The notes beneath the pieces are model-generated. The model was not told the origin of the DNA. It searched no databases and saw nothing but the letters and a program-made list of their open reading frames with translations. A stretch of DNA of 64,000 nt from Aphrophora alni (lineage: Eukaryota; Arthropoda; Insecta; Hemiptera; Aphrophoridae), in assembly GCA_963513935.1 (NCBI GenBank), contig OY740769.1, forward strand, positions 74,541,712-74,605,711, read 5' to 3'. Position 1 is the stretch's first letter, and each line of letters opens with the position of its first letter. This document shows, one piece after another, positions 36,029 to 47,375 of the stretch. Position numbers and translations under genes: made by a program.

Positions 36029-36429
36029 CTACACTCTGTCACGTGACAATGTAACTTGGCCAACAGTAGCTTCAATTCCATGTGAGTGGTCTAGTGAAGC
36101 GATTCGTGTTAGTGATTGATTTTCGTAAGTTAATTTTTTATTTAATTATTTGGATTTTGATAGTAAAAGGTTTCGATTAAAGTGAACATGAACTCTGATA
36201 GAATATCTAGCCTAACCATTATTGATGCTCCAACAACAAAGACAGTTACTAGAAAAAAAACAATCCCATGAATCTTCTTGGAAAAGTAATGACTGCAAAA
36301 CTAAAAGAAATCAAGGTTTGGTCCATTAGTCTCGATATCAAAATTTACAGGTAAGTAAGCGTAAGATCGGAAATGCCTCTAAAGATAACAAAAAAATTTT
36401 ATCCAAAAATAAAAATTTAAAAAAATAAA

Positions 36430-36470
36430 ATTAATATAAAATATATATATATATATATATAAATAAAATA
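36430..36470. repeat. (TA)n microsatellite
   Basis: A simple AT run embedded in A-rich DNA. Confidence 0.8.
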
Positions 36471-36679
36471 AAAATTTTTATAACAAAAAATGCCTCTAAA
36501 GATTTTTGATAAAATTAGACTGGATGAAATACAATCAATTTTTAAATCATTTTGGGAAATTGGTAATTGTAATTAACAATATCCCTGTTTGTCTAAACTT
36601 GTTCAATTGGAAAAAAAAGGGGGGGAAAGGCCTAGTTGAACACTACGATGTGTACTCTATACGGTTATTAATGACAGTA

Positions 36680-37130
36680 AAGAGTAAATACCTGATTTCT
36701 TGTAATGCTTTTTGTAGTATTCATGGAATCTCGAAAAATGTTTTTGACAAAGTTGGTTCAAAGCTGTGTTGTTGACTTGACAAAGGAGGGAAACAATACA
36801 GGCACTAAAATAACTAAGGAAAGGTATGAATATGTGATACAGCATTTCAATCCTTGGTCACAATATCAAAACATTACACTAGATCAAAATATCCTTACAG
36901 AAAATACCTGACCGTTGGATTAAATATAAACTAATTGTTTAGACTTTATTTGGCATGGTTAGTTGAAATGGTTGGTTCACCCCGATACGGAAACTGCCAA
37001 TGACCACTACTATCGTAATGTATTCAATAATGAAATTAACAATGGTTTTGAAGCTCCCAAAATTGGCACATGGAATATTTGTGAAAAAATTGAAATGGAA
37101 ATAAAAGGATTTGATCCATGTAATGATGTT
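36680..37130 (+). pseudogene. Decayed transposase-like remnant (N-terminal part)
   Basis: Fragments in two frames read CNAFCSIHGISKNVFDKVGS, NNTGTKITKERYEYVIQHF and YYRNVFNNEINNGFEAPKIG followed by TW-NICEK. This order (FxxxxGIS, an RGKN-like turn, VxxHIxSFP, then YRxIFNxEFNxxFxxPKxDTCxxC) resembles another group of multi-copy, uncharacterised arthropod transposase-like proteins. The catalytic half is missing and stops are frequent. It is not a copy of the element at 30296-35113. Confidence 0.4.
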
Positions 37131-37842
37131 TAATAGTTTAGTTTAATTTAATAATGATAGAAAATTTCAAAGTTAAATAGACAAAAAATATCACATGAAA
37201 AAAAGGTCAAAGCTGTGTGGCAATTCAAAATGTGTTTCCAAATAAAATACTATAGGCCTATGTAGGCCTATTAATAATAAAGAAAAAATATTTAAGAATT
37301 CCATTGAATTGGAATAGCGACACACGACACCTAGTGGCAAATGTGCAAGACTCCAAACTAGTACACTAAAATTACGGAGAATCTCAACTTTCCATTTTAT
37401 TACAATTAAATAAAATTATTTCCTTGTATCTTTCACCTATATAATTCATATCAGAACTATTCAAAATTATTCAACCTGTCATGAGCATTCGAAAGAAATA
37501 TTTCTTTTTTTTTTTTTAAGATAGCAGTTTGTAGGCCTACACCAAACAGAGACTACTTTGTGACTGAAATTTTTTTTTAAAGTTATCAGCGAAATAAATA
37601 TTTGTATAATTTTATATGGCAAATATTAATTCAACATTCCATTTAAAAAATTTCAGCTTCATTTACAAAATATTTTTAAAAATATGAAGTTTTTTGGTTT
37701 AATATCTTTGGGTTAAAATAATATAAATTAATTTCACTATAACATGAAAAACCAAGAAAAACCAAAAACCTTTCCTCCAAAACTTTAACAGCTGTTTTCT
37801 CAACACTAGCAACTGTTAAGTTCACACTTTCTATCTTCAATA

Positions 37843-38211
37843 TCTTATTGGTTGTCCGCCATTTGTTAATTGTAGGCATCGCTACAGCGCTGTTTCACCG
37901 AACACAGTCGGCTTCATCAAGTACAGCATTAACACATATACAAACACTGAACACTTTAAAATAATCGAGTCGAGCTCTTTATTATACTGGTTGCAAGATA
38001 GATCGGACAGTTTATATATGTAGCCACAGAAATTTTAATAATTAATATGTAAGACGAAGAGCTCAACTCAGATTATTTTAAAGTGTTCAGTATTTATGTT
38101 ACATGTTTGTACACCCTATGTGTTATTCCTGTGCTTGACCAAGCCGACTGTGTTTGGCGAAACAGTGTTGTAGCAACGCTTATAACGAACAAACTGAGGA
38201 CAACCAATAAG
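37843..38211. repeat. Large foldback repeat
   Basis: The arm 37843-37980 (CTTATTGGTTGTCC to GAGCTCTTT) is repeated inversely at 38057-38211 with small gaps. Shared landmarks are ACACAGTCGGCTT, ACTTTAAAATAAT and GAGCTC. The spacer is about 75 bp. It may be a tail-to-tail pair of terminal repeats, as seen for Penelope-like elements. Confidence 0.7.
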
Positions 38212-38254
38212 GCATTTATAGTCCAAAGGCATAGGGCCTACAATAAGTTATAAT

Positions 38255-38425
38255 TTATCTACTCTAGAGATGTCTACATCACATTATTTTTGTTAAAGTA
38301 TAATACTGTCTTGATCCCAAATTATAATATATAGAGCCAGCTCCATACTCGTACCTACTCTAGAGGTGTCTAAATACCACTTATTGTTGTTCAATTATAA
38401 TACTATCTCAATCCTATATTAATAC
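38255..38425. repeat. Two-copy tandem repeat, about 93 bp
   Basis: CTACTCTAGAGATGTCTA...TATAATACTGTCTTGATCC and CTACTCTAGAGGTGTCTA...TATAATACTATCTCAATCC occur head to tail. Confidence 0.65.
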
Positions 38426-39775
38426 ATCAAAAGAATGTGGCAACTTCCCCATCCCCACCCAAAAAACCCTTAATTCCATGTATCCCTTATACAGATACTG
38501 ATACCTTAAAACACGGCAAAATAATATTTGTAGTTCTCCCCCAGCTCTTAAATTGTTATGTGTTACTGCATTAAATTGTGACATTCCATATTTCCTTAAT
38601 TTCACCCTCCAATAGTTCATCTACTGAACAGAATGTTGTTTTATCATCGATAATGGTAACTCGTTAAGTTATGCAAGATGACAGCAAAACTTTAATATTT
38701 TTTAAATAATTAAATGAACAGACACAAAATTTCTTTTGTACAATTCCATTGTAGATCTTATCTACTATAAGGACAATGTTAAGTGAAGTCATTAGTATCT
38801 TTTCATAAATACTCTCCTCTTAACATGAAAAGGGTTTGATTTCAAATTTGATAACTACATACAAAAACCATCATTAACAATGTAGACTGTAACAGCTAAG
38901 CAATATAGAGGTCGTGGATCAGAGTGAAATAATGATTTTGCCGGGTAAAGGTCAAATGGAATTTAAGAAAATATATCATGTTGCATCTCACTAGAAAGCT
39001 CTATTAACATAGAAAATATAGTTGCAAATCTAAGTTAATTTGGACAAAAATGAACGAATTAAGTTTTATAGTTTATTTAGGCTATATATTGTGTTATGTT
39101 ACGTTATGAAATGGTTTAAAACCATTTTATACTTACTTTACTTTTTAATTTACTTTAAAATTTATATTATTTACAAATTGGGGGGGAAAATTTGAAAAAT
39201 AGGGGGCTATGGTGCTAACTTTACTGTTGTCTCTCATTAAATCGTTACACTGGAGTACATTTTTACAAAGAGACTATAAGCAATAAATTTTAATTAAAAC
39301 CAAGGTACTAACTATATCTAACCCGTTCTAGATGGCAAATATTTGTTATACATTTTATATTTAGAACTGTAATTAGCTGTTGTACTAGGGGTAATTATAT
39401 ATTGTACCTCTTTCCGTGTTTTGGTCGCTAAAAATTATGCAAACTTAAACTATTTACCTTGTTTGTCATGAATCAGATATTTTTTGACAACGCAAGATCA
39501 CTTTCAAGTCTAAAAATCCATTAATATTTAAGAAACTGACACTTTCAGACATAAGGAATCAAGGCTTACTTGGATTATTACGAATGTGTACGTTAGTCTG
39601 TGCAACTACGTTAGTCAAGTTAGAGAAGGTTTTAGTGTTTATATAATGTAATGTTCATGTAATGATTACATGGGTCAAGTTAGTCACTGCATTATCAGTC
39701 TATGTTTAAATATAAGGTAAGACACAATATTGCAAAATATATTTATTTAACATGATAACTATTAATGTTTTTATT

Positions 39776-39821
39776 AGGTCTGGGAAAGTAACTATATACC
39801 TATATATAGGTATATACATAT

Positions 39822-39870
<49 letters not shown>

Positions 39871-39883
39871 CCTTCCCAGACCT
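39776..39883. repeat. Hairpin with (TA)n loop
   Basis: AGGTCTGGGAAAGTAACTAT at 39776 is repeated inversely at 39861-39883 with one change, and the loop is a TA microsatellite. It could be a tiny MITE that seeded the microsatellite. Confidence 0.7.
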
Positions 39884-40153
39884 TTGTCCATCATTAGGTC
39901 TGGCTAAGTAGGCTAATTGTTTTACCTGCCCAAAACATGAAATCTACCAATTTTCTAATATTATGGTGGCAGTCGCAATATACTGCACATTGCGCAATTC
40001 ATATGCAATTGCAAGGCTTCTTACTTAATACATCTGTTCCTACTGACATAATTTTGATTTTCTTCCATTGTAATGATATATTTATAGATTTTGAGACTTG
40101 AAAATTGCCTAGCGTCAAAAAATATCTGATTAATGACAATCAAGGTAATATTT

Positions 40154-40730
40154 GGTAATTCTGAGCAATTACTTGGTCAGCCCTAAACTTTTTCATATTT
40201 TACTACGATAATGTAGAGATGTATGTGAAACTAAAAAAACATAATTTAGGCCCCGGAAAGTTAATATATGCTATATACAAATAGAAATTACTTCAGTAAT
40301 CGCCGGGTTCAACGTCCTCATCCGAGTCAGTGGCAACTGGATCAGTGTTCTGTTGCGATGGTTCCCCGTTGTAAACTTCACCGATAGCCCGAAACAAATG
40401 GTGTAGTCTTTGTTTGTAATCCTTATGTTTCCGTTTGAACATGGACTCAGCAAGGTGGCCAATAAAATGGTGTTTTGTGTTGCCGAACCTCGGAACGTTT
40501 CCCCGCACTTCTCTCCACAAACGTTCAATATGTTGAGTGTGTGCTCCCGTGTCTGGGTCAACAAAATTGTACGTGTGGTTGACGGTGAGATGTGTAAAGC
40601 CTTCAAACTGTAAACAGTCATAGGTCCGCCAGGTATTAAAAAACACTTCCTGGAACCTTTGAACCTTCTTATCGCTCGGCAACCTGTACGATGGCTTTGA
40701 GGGTTGACCAAGTAATTGCTCAGAATTACC
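40154..40730 (-). mobile_element. Merlin deletion derivative 1
   Basis: The inverted termini (GGTAATTCTGAGCAATTACT, about 31 bp with one mismatch) bound 577 bp. TAATATTT lies directly outside on both sides (40146-40153 and 40731-40738), giving a perfect 8-bp target duplication as expected for Merlin. It contains the last third of a transposase gene on the minus strand. Confidence 0.85.
40293..40682 (-). pseudogene. Merlin transposase C-terminal fragment
   Basis: The 129-residue frame reads FFNTWRTYDCLQFEGFTHLT, VNHTYNFVDPDTGAHTQHIE, RLWREVRGNVPRFG, HHFIGHLAESMFKR and an acidic tail ending GDY. This is the end of an ISXO2-like DDE domain, with the Glu of TQHIE as the third catalytic residue. 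The first two catalytic residues and the N-terminal DNA-binding part are deleted, so it cannot be active. The plus-strand and overlapping minus frames are shadows. Confidence 0.8.
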
Positions 40731-41493
40731 TAATATTTTAAGTTTACATTTTTTTAACGACTAAAATGTGAAGAGAGTACAATATATAATTACCGTATTA
40801 GGATTCCACAGTTGCTAACATAAAGCTTGCTTAGCAAGTATAATTATTACTAAAAAAACTGCTACAATTTTTTTTTTTTTTTTTTTTTACAATATCATTT
40901 AAAATGGGTGTCATTATGCCATAAGTCAAAATTGTGGTTAGTTAAAAAAAAAATTGTGTAATTCGTTACCTACATAGGGGCTACTATACCTTATTTTCAA
41001 ATAATATTATAATATTTTAATGCGGAATACACTTTTTCACTGAGAAATACAAATTGAAAAGTACGAAATGCATGTATGCGTAGTTTATGTACACTAAGCA
41101 ATAGGAATTCATAACTTGAAAAATGACTACTTAATATCAAAACTATTTAATGCGCATTAGGCCTACATGTCTTATGAAACTTTAATATTAAAACATATTT
41201 TTCCATACAATGTTGTTTCTGTCGTTTAGGCGTAACGGGTTAAAATGGACTTTAAAACATCACAAATAGGTATGGCTAGGTAGATACTTATATGTAATCA
41301 TATAGCAAATATATTACCATTACATATGTCTAGTACACGATATCTCTCATTACAAATAATAAACATTACCGTTTCTTGACTATGCTCAGATGTAGTAGAG
41401 CTACCTACGAATTCCTACACATATGTGCATTTCAATTTGTAATTTTTCAATGAAAAAGTGTATCTCGCATTAAAATATTAGTATATTATAGGC

Positions 41494-42032
41494 GGTAATT
41501 CTGAGCAATTACTTGGTCAACCCTAAACTTTTTCATATTTTACTACGATAATGTTGAGATGTATGTGAAACTAAAAAAACATAATTTAGGCCCCGGAGAG
41601 TTAATATATGCTACATACAAATAGAAATTACCTCAGTAATCGCCGGGTTCAACGTCCTCATCCGAGTCAGCGGCAACTGGATCAGTGTTCTGTTGCGATG
41701 GTTCCCCGTTGTAAACTTCACCGATAGCCCGAAACAAATGGTGTAGTCTTTGTTTGTAATCCTTATGTTTCCGTTTGAACATGAACTCAGCACATAAAAA
41801 AGGATTATCGGAGGAACCACTAGCCATAACGGTACTGTCACAACTGGCCTTCCGCGCGTCTCCCGCAAGCTACTGTTATCGCATGGACTTTGAACCTTCT
41901 TATCGCTCGGCAACCTGTACGATGGCCTTGCGGGCCTTGAATTATATGTTTCTTGCTTTCTGAGAACATCCTTATGACCGTAGTAAAATATGAAAAAGTT
42001 TGGGGTTGACCAAGTATTTGCTCAGAATTACC
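41494..42032 (-). mobile_element. Merlin deletion derivative 2
   Basis: This 539-bp copy has the same left part as the element at 40154, and its inverted repeats extend over more than 50 bp with few mismatches. The flanks TTATAGGC and TATTAGGC match at six of eight positions, an imperfect target duplication. It retains a different internal deletion: a 64-residue minus-strand frame (41827-41633) starts MASGSSDNPFLC and joins directly to the C-terminal AEFMFKRKHKDYK segment of the transposase. Confidence 0.75.
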
Positions 42033-42039
42033 TATTAGG

Positions 42040-43070
42040 CCCTATAGGCTATCATAATAAAGATAAAATATGTAGCCTTCTCAAAATGTGAGTTACTCTA
42101 GAAACTTTAAAATTAAAATATAAAATACCCTTCGCCACAACATTGTTTTCATAAATTCAAAACATGCCTGATATAGACATAGGCCTAGTTAAGCACAGAA
42201 TAAAAAATAAATTGAAATCTACTTTAACATATCTGGTTGACATATCACAATTAAATCCGAACTTAACAATATCAATAACTTATATCCTTTTAATTTAATA
42301 GGATCTAGCATAGTTAACCTCATTTAATTAAATAAAAGATTAGATAAACCTAGGTCTAGAATCATATCATACTGTGAAACTTAAATTATATTATATTATA
42401 CACAGACCTCCAAGCACAGAGGGTAAAATACACAGGTCTTAAACATATTCTACCTAAACCGAATAATGTGTGGGAAACTATTAACTAAGAGAATCTCGAA
42501 CTTCAATCATCAGTAAGAACCCAACAATTACCGTTAAGTAACAAGGCTTCAGGCTAGTTCTTGTGCCAACACAGGACTACATAGTACCTAAAGCTATTAG
42601 CATAAAATAGCCTATACTTTTTTTAAATGAAAGGTTTGACACAATTATTCGGATTTCAAATTTAACTTCGAAGAAACAGAAAAATCTAAAATGTAAACTA
42701 AAAAATGAAGAAGTATACAACGTAAAAGGCTAGGAACCTACCTTTTTCTTCTACCATCTAGGCTACCCTACAACCAAACTAATCTGAAAGTCCCATGCTA
42801 GCAGTAAAATCTAGAATCTAATATCTTATTCTCATTGTTTACTATTCCTGTTTACATTGATCACAATAAAAAATATCAAAGCATCTCTAATAAGTATCAC
42901 TTATATCCTAACCCAAAAATAAGCGACCTGAACTTCTATTTTGGAAAATGGCGGACTTGACAAATCGATACGAAATATGAAACTCCATATTATTCAATTA
43001 TTGAAAAAAAAGTTAAACTGTAATACAAATTAAACGATGAAACATATTTTGGGCATTTATTTATATAATG
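42040..43070. other. No gene seen
   Basis: AT-rich DNA without a recognisable frame, element or repeat. Confidence 0.4.
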
Positions 43071-44033
43071 AGTGGGCTGTTTTAAAAAACCATTTTCGTG
43101 GTAAAAAAACCGTAACTTACTATTCAAATCGAAATCGAAGTTATTTATAGATTAAAAATTAAATATAAATCAAAACAGACAATTTTATTGTCAGTGTCAC
43201 CATTATGTTTGGTTATATTTAAAGGTGCCCGCGACTGCCCGCTAAATTTTTATAAATTTCTTTACCAGATTATATCATTTTCAAATTTATTCCATGGCTT
43301 TCTTTTATTTACAAAAAAAGAGATTTTGTAATGAGAACAAATTATTTTAATTTCAATTTTGGGGGAAATTTAAACTTATTTAAACATACACTAGAATCTT
43401 CTTGGGCTATATTATTTACATTTTTTCTCTAAACTCTTATCTCTTGACTCTTATACAGATTACAGGCCACAAGGAACAAAAGAGAAAAAGACTAGAACAG
43501 AACATATGGGGTGTAAATTAGAAATTAGGCTATAACGGCTATAACCATAATTATTATTTTCACATTTTGTTTTGAGTTAATCGTCTATTCCATCATTTCC
43601 ATCAAAAGAGCGCGCTAGTGATGTTGATATGTACAGCAGTACAGCCGTACAGCGAAATAACTAGGAAAATATGAGTTCCCCGAACCACAAAACAAAATAT
43701 TCATTGTTTTGCCTTAGAACTAATATAATTATTTAACATAGAACATACCTTATATCAGGCTGATAGTAGTTCTTTAAACTAGAGTAATGACTTAAAATAA
43801 GGAAAGTTAACAATAACAAAACTAGATTCTAATAAATCCAGTATTTTATTATACTACCCTCATGTACATTCCATAATATAGGCCTACTCATCATTCTCAG
43901 AGGTTTACAGTTAAACTATTTGAAACTTAGCTTTGTTTCTTGTTTTATGGTTTAAGAAATCTTTATTTACCCTACTTTATTGTCAATATCGTGACTGTAC
44001 TCCTTGGACATATGACTACAATATTAATTAATA

Positions 44034-44589
44034 CAGTGAAGTGGCGTTAGTCCGAACAACCTACATGACGTTTTTTCTGTTTCATTTTTACTTAATTTTA
44101 TTTATCTTCTTTAATTTTTTTCTTCTAGATGTTTAATGGCGAAATAGATATCGGCCATTATAGCCTTATAAAAAAAGAATATTTTTTAAAGTCCCCTAGC
44201 CTTCGAATGCTCTAATGGCGTCTGGGTCAGACTTGTGTTCGTCAAGAAAGATCTGATATAATAGATGAAAATGAAGGATTTAATTCAAAAGTACGTTGAA
44301 AAGAGAGAAATTCAGCTAGGTCCCCTCGAGATTGCCAAAACGTATTCGTCATAGTGAGCTCCATTAATAGTACAGTATCTATCTAAAATCCCAAAATGTT
44401 AAACAGTATGATACAGTATCATTTTGTTTAAAAACTTTTAATTCTCTTTACATATTTAAGGTATAACGTTCAGAAAAACATGTGATGTAATAAATTTGGG
44501 TTTTTGTTGCATTTTGTTTGTTTTTAATTTTCTTTAAATAATCCGAATAGTTCTAGCAAAGAAATAATCGGATTAACACGATTTCACTG
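44034..44589. mobile_element. Tigger-type MITE
   Basis: The left end CAGTGAAGTGGCGTTAGTCC follows TA. The right end, read inward, is CAGTGAAATCGTGTTAATCC. The 556 bp have no frame. The right TA is not preserved. Part of the interior (44206-44366) resembles 58836-58995. Confidence 0.6.
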
Positions 44590-44753
44590 GACCTTCTATT
44601 TTTACTTTCATTTTCTTTTCTTTTTATACAAATAAGTTAAATCATTTTTTTATGACTGACTTTTTTGATACTAAAAATTTAACCTATCCTATAGTATTTG
44701 AATAAAGTTATGGTAAAATTAAGCCAGTAACCCAATCACTGGTGACAAAGCTT

Positions 44754-45300
44754 AAAGTTTTGCTCCATTTTTGTAGTATTTTTCTTGTTATCGAAAAACA
44801 TAATTATAAAATGCTGACCCAACTTTATGCTAGTCCACAACTATGCAAAATATTAAGTCTACTGATGTAAAGTTTTACTCCCTTTTTCTTCTTTACTCCC
44901 ATTTCATATTGCTGGGCTAACTTTACTCTAGCCCACAATTAATTCTCCAAAGTATCAATTTTAAGGTGTACGAAGTTTTGCTCCCTTCACTTTCTTACCG
45001 AAAAACGCTATTTAAATTACTGGGCTAAATTCACGCAAGTCCACAACTCTGCAAAATTTTAATTCCAAGATATCCGAAGTTTGTTTCACCATTTAAAATT
45101 TTGGATCCCTTTTTAGTTTTATAAAAAATTAAATTTTTTAATGCTTTGCTAACTTATCGTTTGCCCAATACTCTGCAAAATATCGATTTTAAGTTGAACA
45201 AATTTTGTATCTTTTTTATTTATACTGAAAAACTGGAATTTTAATTTGTTAAAATAACTTTGATTGCCCACAACTCTGTTATAAAATATCTTCTTTTTTA
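44754..45300. repeat. Degenerate tandem array, five units of about 103-124 bp
   Basis: Units begin near 44754, 44869, 44972, 45076 and 45200 with variants of GAAGTTTTGCTCCC. Each contains a CTGGGCTAA...GCAAGTCCACAACTCTGCAA block. The array fills the right half of the inverted-repeat element. Confidence 0.7.
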
Positions 45301-45507
45301 TTAAATAAAAGAAAGCCATAGAATAAATTTGGAAATTGATATAAACTGGTGGTGAAATTTATAAAAATTTAGTGGGGACCTTTAAATATAACGAAACTTA
45401 ATAATGACAATTGTCTGTTTTGATTTATTCTATGTATAACTTCGATTTGAATACTAAATTACGCTTTTTTACCACGAAATTGGTTTTTTTAAAACGGCCT
45501 GTTCATA

Positions 45508-46225
45508 TCCCACCATCCAATTGCACAAAAAATGGCTGCATACAATAGTTTTGTATACAGATTAATAACAACACCACTCAGTAAGGAATATTTTAATATT
45601 GAACTGAACACCATAAAATACATAGCCGTGGCCAACGGATACAGGAGTTCCATGATTGATGAAATCCTTAAAAAGTACATTAGAAACAAAGAAAAACTAC
45701 CGAAAAAACAAAATTAAAAAACCTTCAGATCCACGGAATATGGGGTTATCCTACCTAACATCTTGACAAACACACTGAGGAAGATAGATGTAACCATGTC
45801 GTTCCGCACCTCTAACAACATTAGGAATATAATTAAGCCCAAAAAAACAACACCATTGGAACAAAAGTCAGGGGTATATAGAATCAATTGTGTTGAATGC
45901 GAGTGTTTCTATATAGGGCAAACTGGGAGACAATTTAAAAAAACGATATAAAGAACATCTTCCAAGTAACAGAGTGACGTATGCAAAATCTAACTACGCA
46001 CGCCACATTATAGAAGAAAACCACTCGTATTCTAATTTTGAAAGCAACTTCCATCCAATTCACATATGCAAGAAGAGCAAACAAATGGACGCGCTAGAGG
46101 AATATGAAATATATAAAGCGCAGTTAAAAAGTCCAGAACATATGTTGAATGACCAATTGAATTTTAAGTCCAACTTGATGTACGACTTTGCTAGAGGAAT
46201 AGATAAGAAACACAAACAATAAGCG
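45508..46225 (+). pseudogene. Penelope-like retroelement 1: RT thumb and GIY-YIG endonuclease
   Basis: The coding remnant starts inside the reverse transcriptase thumb (HHPIAQKMAAYNSFVYRLIT, then IKYIAVANGYRSSMIDEI). A frame change near 45715 leads to TMSFRTSNNIRNIIKPK and the nuclease motifs SGVYRINCVECECFYIGQTG. One extra A in the run at 45939-45945 shifts the frame before NYARHIIEENHSYSNFESNF and LEEYEIYKAQLKSPEHMLND. The GIY-YIG domain nicks the target to prime reverse transcription. The palm and fingers are missing, cut where the inverted-repeat element ends. The 3' region to about 46450 carries a hammerhead-like core. Confidence 0.8.
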
Positions 46226-46382
46226 GTACTGCAGATTAGGGATCAGTTTATTAAACGTATTCGATGGTGTGCACACGCGTTGATATTTTCTGTGTTAATG
46301 TGCGCGTGTATGTGTATATGTGTTGCGATATATGTGTTGTGTAATAATTTATTTTAATGTTTTAACGACCTCAGCAGAGCGA

Positions 46383-46420
46383 TTTTCTGAAGATGGAACG
46401 AGTTCCGAAACGCGTCACAT
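46383..46420 (+). ncRNA. Hammerhead-ribozyme-like core 1
   Basis: CTGAAGA, one extra T, hairpin GGAAC-GA-GTTCC, GAAA, then the palindromic stem ACGCGT and C at the cleavage position. Stem I is poorly supported. It lies in the 3' region of Penelope-like element 1, on the same strand. Penelope-like elements are known to carry hammerheads with very short stem III. Confidence 0.45.
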
Positions 46421-46779
46421 GATTATAAAGTAAGTAACTACTTTATTATTAAAAAAGTCACATAGACGGACATTATTGTTCTTTTATTATATAAAAAAGA
46501 GTGACTTGGATACAAACACAATGAGTTTTAAAAATACATACATATACACATACACACATGTACATATATACATATCTTACAACTAATTGAATACATAATA
46601 TGTTACATTGATATACTTAATATATATTTTACAAATAATAAAATACATATTTAAATTCTACTTCACTTGTTACATAAATAAATAGAACTAACTTGATATC
46701 TGTGTTGATCTTATAACTAAAATACATAGTTGATTTTACATGATTTGAAATCTGTATTTCCTTAAGAATACCGTGAAAG

Positions 46780-47045
46780 TTAATATTTTGGTTTCAACAA
46801 AGAGAAAAGACAAGAATTAGGGATAGGTCCTTTATCTGCATTCAATAACCTATCGTCATTGTCTTTTGCTATGAAAATGCTTTCATAACTATTCAATAAC
46901 TTGTTAGAGATTACATTCTTTACTAATTTTACGTTATTCGAATCTAAATCATGATTTGTTTCTAGTATATGTTCAGCTACACTAGACTTTTCTGGCCTGT
47001 CGTATTTGATGTGAGATAAATGTTCTTTAAATCTAGTCAATATTT
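46780..47045 (-). pseudogene. Penelope-like retroelement 2: GIY-YIG C-terminal part
   Basis: The frame reads TRFKEHLSHIKYDRPEKSSV, AEHILETNHD, NSYESIFIAKDND and GPIPNSCLFSLLKP. It is the second half of a GIY-YIG nuclease and continues the element interrupted at about 48595. The YIGQTKR motif is on the far side of the insertion and RFKEHL on this side, so the two join without an obvious gap. Confidence 0.75.
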
Positions 47046-47118
47046 TTTCCCACAGTTACCTAACAATGTACATGTTCTCTCACTGATTTGAGAAAGCAAA
47101 GTGGCCAATTCGCTCATC

Positions 47119-47146
47119 AGTGAGACAATGTTAACATTGTCTCACT
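47119..47146. repeat. Perfect 28-bp palindrome
   Basis: AGTGAGACAATGTT and its exact complement meet at a GTTAAC centre. GTCTCACT occurs once more at 47158-47165. Confidence 0.9.
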
Positions 47147-47375
47147 CTAATTACTTTGTCTCACTCCAGATTTGCAACGTGAAGGCACGAAATAGTGAGC
47201 GCGTAACATGCAGACAAGGTCGTATGCGCGCGAAATACGTTGGCAGCACTGGCTGTAAATCAGCTGGTCAGCTGTTGTACTGTTGTATTTGTCACAACAC
47301 TTCCGGTCACGGCAGAAGCCACCATTTCATTGATTTGCCATTTGTAAACATTGAAGGTGGTTTTGCTGTCGCAAA

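Larger units (their letters stand above)
43074..45500. mobile_element. Large inverted-repeat element, about 2.4 kb
   Basis: The arm 43074-43335 (GGGCTGTTTTAAAAAACC, CAAAACAGACAATT, ATTTATTCCATGGCTTTC) is repeated inversely at 45290-45500 with about 80 percent identity and small gaps. The interior holds a Tigger-type MITE and a degenerate tandem array. There is no coding sequence. The right end abuts a truncated Penelope-like element at about 45508. Confidence 0.65.
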
